A stretch of DNA of 64,000 nt from Silvibacterium dinghuense (GCF_004123295.1 NZ_SDMK01000002.1:764784-828783); one strand, 5' to 3'; positions 43,064 through 51,512 are shown, numbered from the stretch's first letter. The notes: a model not told the origin generated them from the letters alone. Numbers and translations: made by a program.

Positions 43064-43993
43064 TCAGCGATAAGCCGAGGGCTTGGCGGCTACGATCCGG
43101 ACCCCCATGCCGTTCAGACGGCTGCGGGCCTGCGCGGCTTCCGGAGTCTGAGGATAGCGCTGAATCAGGCTCCGCAAATCACGGATGCCAGCATCCTTCT
43201 GATTCGCGGCAATCTCGGCCAAGCCCTTCCGCAACTGTGCCGCCGGCGCCTTGGAGCTTCCCGAGAACTGCTCGAGAACCGCATCGTAGTTCTGGATCGC
43301 GGTCGGGTAATCACCCTTGCGATAGGAGATCTCGCCGAGGTAGAAGTAGGCGTTCCCAGCCATATCGTCCTGCGGGTAGTACTTGATCACGTCGCCGAAC
43401 TCGCCGCTGGCCAGGTCATAGCGGGCGCTGGTGTAGTCACGCAGCGCGGACTGGTAAAGCTGGTCCACGGGCGGAGCCTGGGGCTGCTGCGGTGCCGGAG
43501 CAGCGCCCATGGCCTGCGGCTGACCTGGCTGCGCATTCCCAGGCTGCGCGCCGGGCTGTCCCGGCTGCCCTGCGGGCTGCTGACCGGCTGGCTGTGACTG
43601 GATGTTCTGCAGCTGCGACTGGATATCCTGCAGCGTCTTGTCGAGCTTCGCCATCCGGGTTTTCATCTCGTCGATGGAATCATTGACGCCCTGAATCTGG
43701 CCGGAGAGCTGGTCCACCTTGCCACCCTGTCCGTTCTGCGCCTCAACCTGCTGCTGAAGGGTGTTGAGCGTCTGCGACATGCGGTTGACGCTATCGGCGG
43801 TCTGTTCCACAAGGTGCTGCAGAACTCCCATGCTCTGGTCGTTCGAGGTTTGCAGATGCTGGATCATGTCCTGCAGCTGTTGAACCTGGGTCTGGAGCTG
43901 GACCATCTCCTTGGAGACGGCATGCGCCGGCGGCGCGGGGAGCATCAGCGCCAAGGCGGCCACGGCAGGAAGCGGAATCAGGGACTTGCGCAT
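43064..43993 (-). CDS. cpoB: Tol-Pal system protein CpoB/YbgF
   Basis: A 309-residue periplasmic protein linking Tol-Pal activity to peptidoglycan synthesis in the division septum. Signal peptide (IPLPAVAALALMLPAPPAHA), then an N-terminal trimeric coiled coil (residues about 28-135, heptads of Leu/Gln: QLQTQVQQLQDMIQHLQ ... DKTLQDIQSQLQNIQS), a Gln/Pro/Gly linker and three TPR units (LYQSALRDYTSARYDLASGEF, AYFYLGEISYRKGDYPTAIQNYDAVL, LIQRYPQTPEAAQARSRL). I chose ATG 43993; an upstream ATG at 44002 is too close to its GGAG. Last gene of the Tol-Pal cluster. Confidence 0.93.
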   Translation of the reverse strand: MRKSLIPLPAVAALALMLPAPPAHAVSKEMVQLQTQVQQLQDMIQHLQTSNDQSMGVLQHLVEQTADSVNRMSQTLNTLQQQVEAQNGQGGKVDQLSGQIQGVNDSIDEMKTRMAKLDKTLQDIQSQLQNIQSQPAGQQPAGQPGQPGAQPGNAQPGQPQAMGAAPAPQQPQAPPVDQLYQSALRDYTSARYDLASGEFGDVIKYYPQDDMAGNAYFYLGEISYRKGDYPTAIQNYDAVLEQFSGSSKAPAAQLRKGLAEIAANQKDAGIRDLRSLIQRYPQTPEAAQARSRLNGMGVRIVAAKPSAYR

Positions 43994-44080
43994 AGGAATC
44001 ATTCTCCGGAATCCGCTCCCCGATGACACGTTTCGTATCGCTCAGCCGTGGCGGGAAGCGGTGGTGCTGGTAAGACAAAG

Positions 44081-44110
44081 GGCAGCACCGCGATACTTTG
44101 CGGTGCTGCC
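44081..44110 (-). terminator. Intrinsic terminator after pal
   Basis: A perfect 11-bp stem GGCAGCACCGC (44081-44091) / GCGGTGCTGCC (44100-44110), loop of 8, tail CTTTGTCTT on the minus strand. It lies between pal and cpoB, so cpoB may need readthrough. Confidence 0.85.
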
Positions 44111-44135
44111 GGTAGTTGCGCGGAAGATCCGCGGT

Positions 44136-44903
44136 TTAGCGATCGAGCGAGAACTGCGCGCGACGGTTCTGCTGCCAGCAGGCCTCGTCGTGATCGGTGC
44201 AGAACTGCTTCTCCTTACCATAGCTGACGGTGCGCAGGCGCGATGGGCTCACACCCGCTGCCACCAGGGCCTGCTTGGCAGCGTTGGCGCGGTTCTCGCC
44301 GAGGGCCAGGTTGTACTCCACCGAGCCACGCTCGTCGCAGTAGCCGCCGATGACCACCTTCAGCTCCGGATGCTGGTTCAGGAAGCTCGCATCCTGTGAG
44401 ATCACCGACTGCGACTGCGCATTCACGTCGTAGCTGTCGTAGTCATAGAAGATGTCCTTCACGTTCTGGTGGAAGGTCGCATCGTCGATGTTCGACTCGG
44501 CCGGAGCACTCGGAGCCGAAGGCGCTGCCACGGTAACGGTTGCGGTCGCATCGGTCGAGCCGCCTTCGCCACGGGCAATCAGGTGATAGCTGGTCGTCTG
44601 TGTGGGACGAACCGACTGGGTGCCCGAGCTCGGAACTTCGCCAATGCCTTCGATCTGAATGTTGTTCGCGTTCGAGGTGTGCCAGGTCAGCACTACGCTG
44701 TCGCCGGGCGCAATCTGCGTTGGTGTCGCGGTAAGATCGGCCGTCGGTGCGGCGGCGCTGCTGGTGAGCGGCGGAGGCGGCGGAGGCGGCGAAGTCTTCT
44801 TATGGCACCCGGCCACAAACAGCAGGGTGGACACGCCGGCGACAAGAGCAAGCGTCCGGCTGCGGGATTGACGATTGAGAGCAGTACGAAGTTGGAAAGA
44901 CAC
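44136..44903 (-). CDS. pal: Peptidoglycan-associated lipoprotein
   Basis: A 255-residue outer-membrane lipoprotein that binds peptidoglycan. The lipobox is FVAGC (Cys about 33), followed by a run of eight prolines. Residues about 55-125 form an Ig-like insert (LTATPTQIAPGDSVVLTWHTSNANNIQIEGIG ... ARGEGGSTDATATVTVAAP) not found in E. coli Pal. The C-terminal OmpA-like domain has VVIGGYCDERGSVEYNLALGENRANAAKQAL, with the Asp and Arg that hold diaminopimelate. GTG start with AGGAGG 6 bases upstream. Expression ends mostly at the terminator before cpoB. Confidence 0.95.
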   Translation of the reverse strand: MSFQLRTALNRQSRSRTLALVAGVSTLLFVAGCHKKTSPPPPPPPLTSSAAAPTADLTATPTQIAPGDSVVLTWHTSNANNIQIEGIGEVPSSGTQSVRPTQTTSYHLIARGEGGSTDATATVTVAAPSAPSAPAESNIDDATFHQNVKDIFYDYDSYDVNAQSQSVISQDASFLNQHPELKVVIGGYCDERGSVEYNLALGENRANAAKQALVAAGVSPSRLRTVSYGKEKQFCTDHDEACWQQNRRAQFSLDR

Positions 44904-44967
44904 GATCTCCTCCTCGGGAGCTTTTGTTGTATGGCCTTACGGCCATTGGGTGGTTCAACCAAGGCAA

Positions 44968-44987
44968 CAGGCGGAAAACTCCGCCTG
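44968..44987 (-). terminator. Hairpin between tolB and pal
   Basis: An 8-bp stem CAGGCGGA (44968-44975) / TCCGCCTG (44980-44987) with a 4-base loop, 17 bases past the tolB stop. The tail is TTGCC, so it may only attenuate. A second short stem (ATGGCC/GGCCAT) follows at about 44930-44945. Confidence 0.6.
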
Positions 44988-45003
44988 CCTTACAGCAAAC
45001 TCG

Positions 45004-46362
45004 TTATTTCCAGCTCCAGTTCGGCATCGAGTTGCTACCACGATGCGTGAGCTGTTGCTGTTCTGTTCCATCGGCCAGCATCGACCAGATCTGCGTACCG
45101 CTCTCGTCTTCGCGCTGAAAGACGATATGGCGGCCATCCGGAGACCAGGATGGAAAATCATTACGGCCGGCATCGTGGGTCAACTGCGTCCAGCGCTTGC
45201 TGGCAATGTCCATGATGTAAATATCCTGCCCGCCCGGAGCGCCGGGACCGTACTTGCGGTTCCAGGCAAACGCCAGAAACTGTCCATTGGGCGACCAGGA
45301 GGGCGAAGTCGCGTAGCCGCCGTCCGTCATGCGCATGACGTTGGCACCGTCGGAATCCATGATGTAAATCTGCGGCAGGCCGGTGCGTCCGCTCACCCAG
45401 GCGATCTGCGAGTTCGACTTCGGGTTCCAGGTCGGCGAAACGTCGGGACCGCGGAACGCAGTAATACGATGGGCTCCGCCGCCGCTGGCGTCTGCGGTGT
45501 AAATTTCCGGATCGCCGCTGATGCTCGACGAGTAGGCAACCTTGCTGCCGTCACTCGACCATGCCGGGGAAAGCGTGGTGCCGCCCGGCGCATTGAAGTT
45601 CACCATGCGGTTGAGCACCAGCGAATACATCTTGATCGTCCAGCCGTTGCGGCCGAGCGAGGAGAAGGCTACGCGAGTGTTATCGGGCGAGACGCGCGGA
45701 GAGAGCGAGATGCTGCCCAGATGTGTCACGGCGTGCGGAGCAGCACCGTCATAATCCATCGCCCAGATTTCCTTGTTGCCGTCACCGCTGCGGGCCACGA
45801 AGTAGATCTTCGTCTCGCAGATGCCGTTGATGCCACCGCCCAGCTGGGTAATGATCTCATCGGCGAAGCGATGCGCGATCTGCCGCGCATTCTCATCGTT
45901 TGCATTATCGGAATACTGTTTGCCGAGAATCTGCGGGCTCTCGGTATTGTGGGTGTCGAAGACAAAGCCACGAACATTGATGCGGCCGCCATCCACCGAA
46001 AACGATCCGAAGACCACCATCTGCGCACTCGCCGGAGCCGCGGCCCACTGCGCGAGGTTGATCTCCTGTGGACCACCGGGCGTGGCCTCGGGCGCCATGC
46101 TCTTGGCCACCATATCGAAGACACCGGCATTCTTCAGATCGCTGAAGAGTACCGTGTTGAAGGTCGCGCGCAACGGCACGGCCTGCGGATCGCCGGACGC
46201 CAGCTTGAAGTCGGCGGCAGCAATACGGATGCGTTGCACGCCGAGATTCGTGCCGGTACGGACCCAGTCCTGCGCGCGGGCCATAGGGGCAGCAAGGATG
46301 AAAAGAACGAGGAGAGAAAAAACGTACAGGGAGGTCGGATACTTCTGATACTTACCGGTCAT
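45004..46362 (-). CDS. tolB: Tol-Pal system beta-propeller protein TolB
   Basis: A 452-residue periplasmic protein that shuttles between TolA and Pal. Signal peptide (SLYVFSLLVLFILAAPMARAQ), an N-terminal alpha/beta domain (RIRIAAADFKL, NTVLFSDLKNAGVFDMVAKSM) and five PD40 blades (SLSPRVSPDNTRVAFSS, LSPAWSSDGSKVAYSS, VSPTWNPKSNSQIAWVS, TSPSWSPNGQFLAFAW, DFPSWSPDGRHIVFQ). I start it at ATG 46362, which has AGAGG 5 bases upstream; an in-frame ATG at 46422 overlaps the tonB stop and is unlikely. It follows the TolA/TonB-like gene. Confidence 0.95.
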   Translation of the reverse strand: MTGKYQKYPTSLYVFSLLVLFILAAPMARAQDWVRTGTNLGVQRIRIAAADFKLASGDPQAVPLRATFNTVLFSDLKNAGVFDMVAKSMAPEATPGGPQEINLAQWAAAPASAQMVVFGSFSVDGGRINVRGFVFDTHNTESPQILGKQYSDNANDENARQIAHRFADEIITQLGGGINGICETKIYFVARSGDGNKEIWAMDYDGAAPHAVTHLGSISLSPRVSPDNTRVAFSSLGRNGWTIKMYSLVLNRMVNFNAPGGTTLSPAWSSDGSKVAYSSSISGDPEIYTADASGGGAHRITAFRGPDVSPTWNPKSNSQIAWVSGRTGLPQIYIMDSDGANVMRMTDGGYATSPSWSPNGQFLAFAWNRKYGPGAPGGQDIYIMDIASKRWTQLTHDAGRNDFPSWSPDGRHIVFQREDESGTQIWSMLADGTEQQQLTHRGSNSMPNWSWK

Positions 46363-46418
46363 CGTGCCTCTGCGCTTGCATCGGTGGCAAATGAATGAAC
46401 TGGTGAACGATCGGCGGC

Positions 46419-47228
46419 TCATTTTGCCTGCTGATCGTAGGTAAAAGTGTACTCCACGGAGACACTCGACTTGTTGTATCCCGGGGGCAGCGGCCCAAAG
46501 CTCTCGATGCGCTGAACAGCACGAACAGCAGAAGTATCAAGAGTCGGCGAACCGCTGCTATGGGAGATGCGGATATCGCTGGGCGTGCCGTCCCGGGCAA
46601 TGGTGAAAGTTACGTGCGCCTGGCTGCCCATCGGCGTCGAAGGCGAAACCTCGTAGAGGTACCAGGCCTGCTGCACTTTACGCTGGATAATCCCCACGTA
46701 ATACGGGTAGTTGAAGCCCTCCCCGCCGCCGGTGACATTCACCGGAGTGGGAGGACCGGGATTATTCACCATCGAGCGCGGCACCTGGGCGGGCGCAGCC
46801 TCACCATACTGGGCGCGGTGCTCCGCCGGGGTCGGCTGCACGTGCTTCGGAGTCTCTGGCTGCGGCTTCTTCTCTACCTTCTGCTTGGGCGGCGGTGGCT
46901 GCTTGACCGGGATGGGTACGGCATCCGGCGGTGGCGCAACCGGCTTCGGCTGAGGCTTGGGCGGCGCGGGCGAAGGCTGCTCGGTGGCCAGTACATTCGG
47001 CGTCGGCGGCTGATCCTGCGGCAGCGGAATGGCCGGCGCAGAGCTTACCAGTGTGGCCTGAATTGCGCCCGGAGCCTTGTTGTCGCCCCACTCCTGCCCA
47101 TGAAAGCGCCCGGAGAAATACGTATAGGCCGCGAGCAGCACCACAATCAGCACATGCAGGCCAAAAGACTTGGCCATGGGCGTGCCGAGCGGCTCGCGCT
47201 CCAGATCGATTGTCGTCCGCTGCGCCAT
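46419..47228 (-). CDS. TolA/TonB-family energy transducer of the Tol-Pal system
   Basis: A 269-residue protein with one N-terminal helix (LHVLIVVLLAAYTYFSG), a long Pro/Lys-rich periplasm-spanning region (PPKPQPKPVAPPPDAVPIPV ...), and a C-terminal TonB-C domain (YPYYVGIIQRKVQQAWYLYEV, VTFTIARDGTPSDIRISHSSG, VQRIESFGPLPPGY). It takes the place of TolA between TolR and TolB; a TonB-type C-terminal domain instead of the helical TolA domain III is the usual solution outside Proteobacteria. I start it at ATG 47228. It is 16 bases after the exbD/tolR gene. Confidence 0.9.
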   Translation of the reverse strand: MAQRTTIDLEREPLGTPMAKSFGLHVLIVVLLAAYTYFSGRFHGQEWGDNKAPGAIQATLVSSAPAIPLPQDQPPTPNVLATEQPSPAPPKPQPKPVAPPPDAVPIPVKQPPPPKQKVEKKPQPETPKHVQPTPAEHRAQYGEAAPAQVPRSMVNNPGPPTPVNVTGGGEGFNYPYYVGIIQRKVQQAWYLYEVSPSTPMGSQAHVTFTIARDGTPSDIRISHSSGSPTLDTSAVRAVQRIESFGPLPPGYNKSSVSVEYTFTYDQQAK

Positions 47229-47244
47229 CTCCCGATTCCCCGCC

Positions 47245-47670
47245 CTACCGTGCTCGGCCGTTCTGCATGGGCTGGGTGACAATGCTGATATTGGTGATGC
47301 CGGCCTGTTTGACCGCATCCATCACCGAGGCAAACGCACCGAAGGGCACTTTCTCATCCGCCTCGAGATAAATCACCTGGTGTGCGGGGTCCTTGCCCGA
47401 GCTCAGCAGCCTGCTGGTGAGATCGTTCAGGTTAATCGGCTTGTCCTGATAGAAGATCTCCGAGTCGCGGTTGATCGTGACGACCACGCGCTGCTCGGTG
47501 ATCTCCTTCACTGTCTTGGTTTTCGGGACATTGACCTCGATCCCCGACTGCAACACCGGAGCCGTCAGCATGAAGATGACGAGCAGCACCAGCACCACGT
47601 CGACCAGCGGCGTGATATTGATTTCCGACAGCGAGGTCTGAGTCCGCCCGTTGTTACTGGTGAAGGCCAC
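47245..47670 (-). CDS. tolR: TolR/ExbD-type proton-channel subunit
   Basis: A 141-residue protein with one helix (about residues 20-41, ITPLVDVVLVLLVIFMLTAP) containing the proton-carrying Asp24, and a periplasmic dimer domain (VPKTKTVKEITEQRVVVTINRDSEIFYQ ...). With TolQ it uses the proton gradient to energise TolA/TonB. GTG start; its first bases overlap the end of the tolQ gene by 17, so the two are coupled. Confidence 0.93.
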   Translation of the reverse strand: MAFTSNNGRTQTSLSEINITPLVDVVLVLLVIFMLTAPVLQSGIEVNVPKTKTVKEITEQRVVVTINRDSEIFYQDKPINLNDLTSRLLSSGKDPAHQVIYLEADEKVPFGAFASVMDAVKQAGITNISIVTQPMQNGRAR

Positions 47671-48436
47671 GCGCGGCCTCCCTCTCGACAGGATCCTGCC
47701 CAGGCCGGAGCGAAACCTCTTCCATGCTGTTCAGCAGTTCACGCGCAAAGTCGTCGTTGCGCGCAGCGAAGTCACGGCAGCGTGCCGTGAACTGGTTGTA
47801 GGCCACCACAGCCGGCACTGCGACCAGCAGGCCCGCAGCGGTTGTGATCAGCGCTTCCGAGACACCCGGCGCGACGGCACGCAGTGTGGCCGTTCCCGCC
47901 TGGCCAAGACCGTGGAAGGCCTCGACGATGCCCATCACGGTGCCGAACAATCCGACGAACGGCGAGATCGACGCAATCGTGGCCAGCCATGTCAGCCGGC
48001 TCTCCAGCGTCGTCAGCGATTCACTCGAAGCGGTCTGCGCAGCACGCTCAAGCGCGGTGATATTCCGCGGAGCGCCATAGCCGCCTGTCTGGCGCTTGTA
48101 GGTCTCATAGACCTCGTCGAAGACGCCGACCAGCGGACTGGGCTTGAATTGTTCACTCACCGTGGCAATTTCCTGCAGGCGCGTCGCTTTGCGGAAAGCA
48201 CGCAGGAATTTGCGGCTTTGCGTCGCGGCACGGCGGAAGCTGCTCCACTTGCCGAGGATGATGGCCCACGACCAGATACTGGCAATGAGCAAAATTCCGA
48301 GCACGGCAAGAGCGAGCGGGCCGCTATTGCGGAGCATCTCGAGGATGGCGCTTCCGCTATTGGTAACCGGAGGCGCGCCGGCATCGGCGTCGGATTGAAG
48401 AAGGAAGAAGGCTACTGTCGCAAACAGGGGTGTCAT
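47654..48436 (-). CDS. tolQ: TolQ/ExbB-type proton-channel subunit
   Basis: A 260-residue three-helix membrane protein (about residues 35-55 LALAVLGILLIASIWSWAIIL, 150-175 TWLATIASISPFVGLFGTVMGI, 195-215 ALITTAAGLLVAVPAVVAYNQF). The GLFGTVMGIVEAFHGL and TTAAGLLVAVPAVVAYN blocks are the MotA/TolQ/ExbB hallmark. Five copies surround a TolR dimer. Being next to tolA/tonB-like, tolB, pal and cpoB, it belongs to Tol-Pal rather than to iron transport. First gene of the cluster. Confidence 0.93.
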   Translation of the reverse strand: MTPLFATVAFFLLQSDADAGAPPVTNSGSAILEMLRNSGPLALAVLGILLIASIWSWAIILGKWSSFRRAATQSRKFLRAFRKATRLQEIATVSEQFKPSPLVGVFDEVYETYKRQTGGYGAPRNITALERAAQTASSESLTTLESRLTWLATIASISPFVGLFGTVMGIVEAFHGLGQAGTATLRAVAPGVSEALITTAAGLLVAVPAVVAYNQFTARCRDFAARNDDFARELLNSMEEVSLRPGQDPVEREAARGLHQ

Positions 48437-48718
48437 CGCGCTCTTATATGTCCACGTTACCAGACGCGGAGAAGCCAGACCAAGTTGTCTCCGGCGCGGT
48501 CCACGATTGATTAACAGCGACGGAAGCGGGCAGAAAATACAGCAGAAAAATTACAAAAAAGTGATATTAGGCCACGTCAACGCAGCCTGTAGTCCGTGTC
48601 GAAAACGACACAGCTACGCTGTTCGATTAGACGCAGTTACCTTGCAAAGGATAGCAGTTGTTACAGATATGTACACGCTCGCCTGCTATGCTGAGCGAGG
48701 ATTCACCTCAAGTCACCT
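48437..48718. other. Divergent gap between tolQ and recN with no gene seen
   Basis: About 280 bases, markedly AT-richer than its surroundings. It should hold the promoters of both genes. I found one clean dyad (48596-48611, listed separately) but no convincing promoter pair, SOS box, or RNA gene. Confidence 0.5.
48596..48611. promoter_or_regulatory. Inverted repeat upstream of recN
   Basis: GTGTCG-aaaa-CGACAC, perfect 6-bp arms, about 108 bases before the recN ATG. It could be an operator. It is not the E. coli (CTGT-N8-ACAG) or Bacillus (GAAC-N4-GTTC) LexA box. Confidence 0.4.
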
Positions 48719-50404
48719 ATGCTGCTGGAATTGCGCGCGGAAAACTATGCGGTGATCGATCATGCGGTCGCCGTCTTCGGGCCGGGCTTGAACCTGCTGA
48801 CAGGCGAAACAGGCGCCGGAAAATCCATCCTTGTCGATGCCCTGGCGCTGCTGCTCGGCAGCAAAGCGTCGAGCGATGTCGTTCGCCACGGCGCGGACCG
48901 GGCAGTCGTCTCCTGTGTCTTCGAAAGCACACCCGCCGCCGAGGCCGTCCTCGATGCCAACGGCCTTGACGCCGAAGGCACGGAAATTATCCTGCGCCGT
49001 GAAATCCTCGAAAGCGGGAAGGCGCGCGTCTACGTCAACAATCAGCCGGCAACCGTCGCTGTCCTCCGGCAGCTGGCACCGGAACTCGCGCTCGTCCATG
49101 CGCAAAACGAGACCATGGGCGCCTTCGACCAGCTGCAGCAGCGCCTGCTCCTCGACCGTTTTGGCGTCCTCAGTACCGATGCCGTCACAACCGCCTATGC
49201 GCGCTGGAAACAAACGCTCGAGAAGCTCGAAGAACTCGAACGCGACGAGCAGGACCGCCTCAAGATGCTCGACCTGTGGAGCTTTCAGCATCGCGAAATT
49301 GAAGGCATAAAGCCCGAACCTGGCGAAGACGAAGCCCTCGAGACCGAGCGCCGCGTGCTCTCGAATGCGGAAAAACTCTATGCCGCGTCCATGAGCGCCT
49401 ACGATCTACTCTACGACGGCACAGGCTCAGCCGAGGCCACACTCCGCGCCGCACTGAAGCAGGTGGAGGAGCTGTCTCGCTACGACACGAAATTCACGGA
49501 GGCGGTGCAGCAGCTGACCTCGACGCTCGCGGTCGTGGAAGATGTAGGCGCAACCGTGCGCGATTACGCAGAAGGGATTCAGGCCTCGCCCGATCGCCTC
49601 GCTGAAATCGAGGACCGCCTTGCGGCGCTGGGTCGCCTGAAGCGCAAGTACGGAGCCACGCTCGCCGAGGTCATCGCCTACGGCGAAGAGGTGCGCCGCA
49701 GACTCGACGAGATCGAGAATCGCGACGAAATGCTCAAATCGCTCCGCGAAGAGCTGGCAGGCGAAGCGGCCGCCTATCGCAAGGCTGCGGCTGCCCTGCA
49801 CCAGGAGCGCGCCGCCGCGGCAAAACAGCTCGAGAAACTCGCCGAAGCACAGATCAACGATCTCGCCATGCGCGTACGCTTCTCCATCGCCGTCACCGCC
49901 AACGAAAACGAGCCTGCCTGGTCCGCACACGGCTGGGACACGGTTGAATACCGCATTGCCACCAATGCCGGCGAGCCTCTGAAGCCGCTCGAAGAGATCG
50001 CCTCCGGCGGCGAAATGTCGCGTGTGCTGCTGGCGCTCAAGGTGAGCGTGGAAGAGGGTGCGGCACGCGGCAAGAAGAAGACCCAGGTGCCGCGCACACT
50101 GGTCTTCGACGAAATCGACATCGGCATCGGCGGCCGCGCCGCGGAAGCCGTCGGGCAGAAGCTCAAAGCGCTCTCGCGCGCGCAACAAGTGCTCTGCGTC
50201 ACCCACCTCCCGCAGATTGCCGCCTTCGCCGACCAGCACTTTCTCATCGAAAAGAACGAAAAGCAGGGCCGCACGCGCACCTCGGTCCGGCTCATCGGCG
50301 ATAAGGAGCGCACCGAGGAGATCGCCCGCATGCTCTCCGGCGCCAAACTCACCGACACCTCGATCAGGCACGCGGAACAAATGCTCAAAGCCAGCCGGGA
50401 CTGA
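48719..50404 (+). CDS. recN: DNA repair protein RecN
   Basis: A 561-residue SMC-like ATPase that gathers broken DNA ends. Head domain halves are at both ends: Walker A GETGAGKSILVDAL (about residues 30-43) at the N-terminus, and EIASGGEMSRVLLALK (signature) with TLVFDEIDIGIGG (Walker B) at the C-terminus. Between them is a long antiparallel coiled coil (about residues 150-400) rich in Glu, Lys and Leu. Start ATG 48719 gives the family's usual beginning (MLLELRAENYAVID). No neighbours on its strand. Confidence 0.96.
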   Translation: MLLELRAENYAVIDHAVAVFGPGLNLLTGETGAGKSILVDALALLLGSKASSDVVRHGADRAVVSCVFESTPAAEAVLDANGLDAEGTEIILRREILESGKARVYVNNQPATVAVLRQLAPELALVHAQNETMGAFDQLQQRLLLDRFGVLSTDAVTTAYARWKQTLEKLEELERDEQDRLKMLDLWSFQHREIEGIKPEPGEDEALETERRVLSNAEKLYAASMSAYDLLYDGTGSAEATLRAALKQVEELSRYDTKFTEAVQQLTSTLAVVEDVGATVRDYAEGIQASPDRLAEIEDRLAALGRLKRKYGATLAEVIAYGEEVRRRLDEIENRDEMLKSLREELAGEAAAYRKAAAALHQERAAAAKQLEKLAEAQINDLAMRVRFSIAVTANENEPAWSAHGWDTVEYRIATNAGEPLKPLEEIASGGEMSRVLLALKVSVEEGAARGKKKTQVPRTLVFDEIDIGIGGRAAEAVGQKLKALSRAQQVLCVTHLPQIAAFADQHFLIEKNEKQGRTRTSVRLIGDKERTEEIARMLSGAKLTDTSIRHAEQMLKASRD

Positions 50405-50738
50405 TTATCCCGATATACTCCTTCGGCTGCTCCGCGCAGGGCGAACCGCCTTCGGTCTCCGATCCCTTCGGTCGCGATCAAGGAACAACGCTCCCGCCAG
50501 TTGTCATCCCGACCGGCACGAAGTGAAGTGGAGGGACCTGCGGTTTTCACCAGTACAGACGGGAAAAACAGGTTTCTCCGCTTCGCAGGACGACAGCAGT
50601 CCTGCTCAGGTCGAAATGACAAGTTGGTTTAGGGCTCAATCAAAAACCAGGCGGCCCATCTTGATCGCGACCAGTGGGAGCGCCGGGGGAGCGTAGCGGC
50701 AGCAATGCGCCGAAGGGAATTCGCTCTGAGCGCAGCAG
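50405..50738. other. Gap after recN, mostly repeat, no gene seen
   Basis: About 330 bases between convergent genes. A weak stem CGGGA/TCCCG (50396-50412) overlaps the recN stop and may act as terminator. The middle (50503-50620) is repeat copy B. The rest (50621-50738) has no convincing frame or hairpin with a T-run. Confidence 0.6.
50503..50620 (-). repeat. Acidobacterial palindromic intergenic repeat, copy B
   Basis: A 118-bp element that, read on the minus strand, begins GTCATTTCGACC, then GAGCAGGAC...GTCCTGCG, then GGAGAAACCTG, matching copy A (8317-8445) block by block in opposite orientation. The far end is GGTCGGGATGAC, again as in copy A. The terminal repeats are less perfect than in copy A. 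Like copy A, it fills a gap between convergent genes. Confidence 0.82.
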
Positions 50739-51512
50739 TCAGCCCTTCGGATAAGCCTCCGCAATTTTCGCCGCACGCAGCATCATCATCTGCGCGGCCA
50801 TGTCGTGGAGGAGATAGAGATCACGCCGCCGCGTCCACGGCTGTCCGGACTCCGCATCATACTCGACCGGGAGCGACACCTCTTTCGCTACCCACGCGTC
50901 CATACCCCGTCCGCGTGAGGTGAGCACGCAGCGCTTGGCATGATCGCGATGCCCTACGACCGCAACCGGTCCTATCGCCGCAGTACCGCCTGCCCGCTTG
51001 ACCGCAGCCTCAGCCACGCCATCCGTGCTCAGGTACGTCACCGTGCCATCGGCTGCAATCACCGGCTCGATGCTGACTACATCCTTAAAGCCATATTTCG
51101 CAGTGAGAAAGTGCGCGATCTCCCACTGCGCATAAATACGGGAGCCGGATGGCAATAGCTTATGCACGCGAACCACGGTATCGGCCAATACCTCATTCAC
51201 GGGGCCAGGCTCAGGCTGAGCCTTCGGATCTGCCGCAAGCCGATTGCCAAAGCTATAGGCGATTACAGCGCGCAGATCCGCGGCCGGACGCATTGGTGAT
51301 GTCCATTCGAAACCGACGTTGAGGATGGAAGGAGCCAGCGTGGCAGCGAGGGCAGGATCATCCAGCTCCCGCGCCAGTCTGGTTCGCATCGATGAAAGAA
51401 GCTCAGGATCGGAATCGCTCGAGGATGGAACCTTCTGTGCGTGGATCACAGCAGGCATGGCGGCAGCAGTAAGAACGATGGAGCGGGCTAGGAATCTACG
51501 ACGGTCGACCAT
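50739..51512 (-). CDS. Secreted protein with a possible Tat signal, unknown function
   Basis: A 257-residue protein. The N-terminus MVDRRRFLARSIVLTAAAMPAVIHAQ has an RR-x-F-L core and an AxA-like cleavage site, as in Tat substrates. The body has no motif I can place: DPALAATLAPSILNVGFEW, YAQWEIAHFLTAKYGFKDVVSIEP, and a HRDHAKRCVLTSRGRGMDAWV segment with His and Cys that might bind a metal or cofactor, a reasonable fit to a Tat substrate folded before export. ATG 51512 is chosen because the signal starts there; the open frame extends 7 residues upstream. Confidence 0.7.
   Translation of the reverse strand: MVDRRRFLARSIVLTAAAMPAVIHAQKVPSSSDSDPELLSSMRTRLARELDDPALAATLAPSILNVGFEWTSPMRPAADLRAVIAYSFGNRLAADPKAQPEPGPVNEVLADTVVRVHKLLPSGSRIYAQWEIAHFLTAKYGFKDVVSIEPVIAADGTVTYLSTDGVAEAAVKRAGGTAAIGPVAVVGHRDHAKRCVLTSRGRGMDAWVAKEVSLPVEYDAESGQPWTRRRDLYLLHDMAAQMMMLRAAKIAEAYPKG

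Noticed and set aside
41395-43386. A 663-codon open frame on the plus strand
   Set aside because: It runs antisense to a diguanylate cyclase, a TPR protein, a 68-aa gene and cpoB in one frame, crossing a terminator and signal peptides. It is an antisense artefact.
44875-46398. A 507-codon open frame opposite tolB
   Set aside because: It is antisense to five recognisable PD40 blades and has no domain of its own.
48437-48718. An SOS box or tRNA in the AT-rich gap before recN
   Set aside because: I found no CTGT-N8-ACAG, no GAAC-N4-GTTC, and no cloverleaf-like pairing or TTC-arm sequence.
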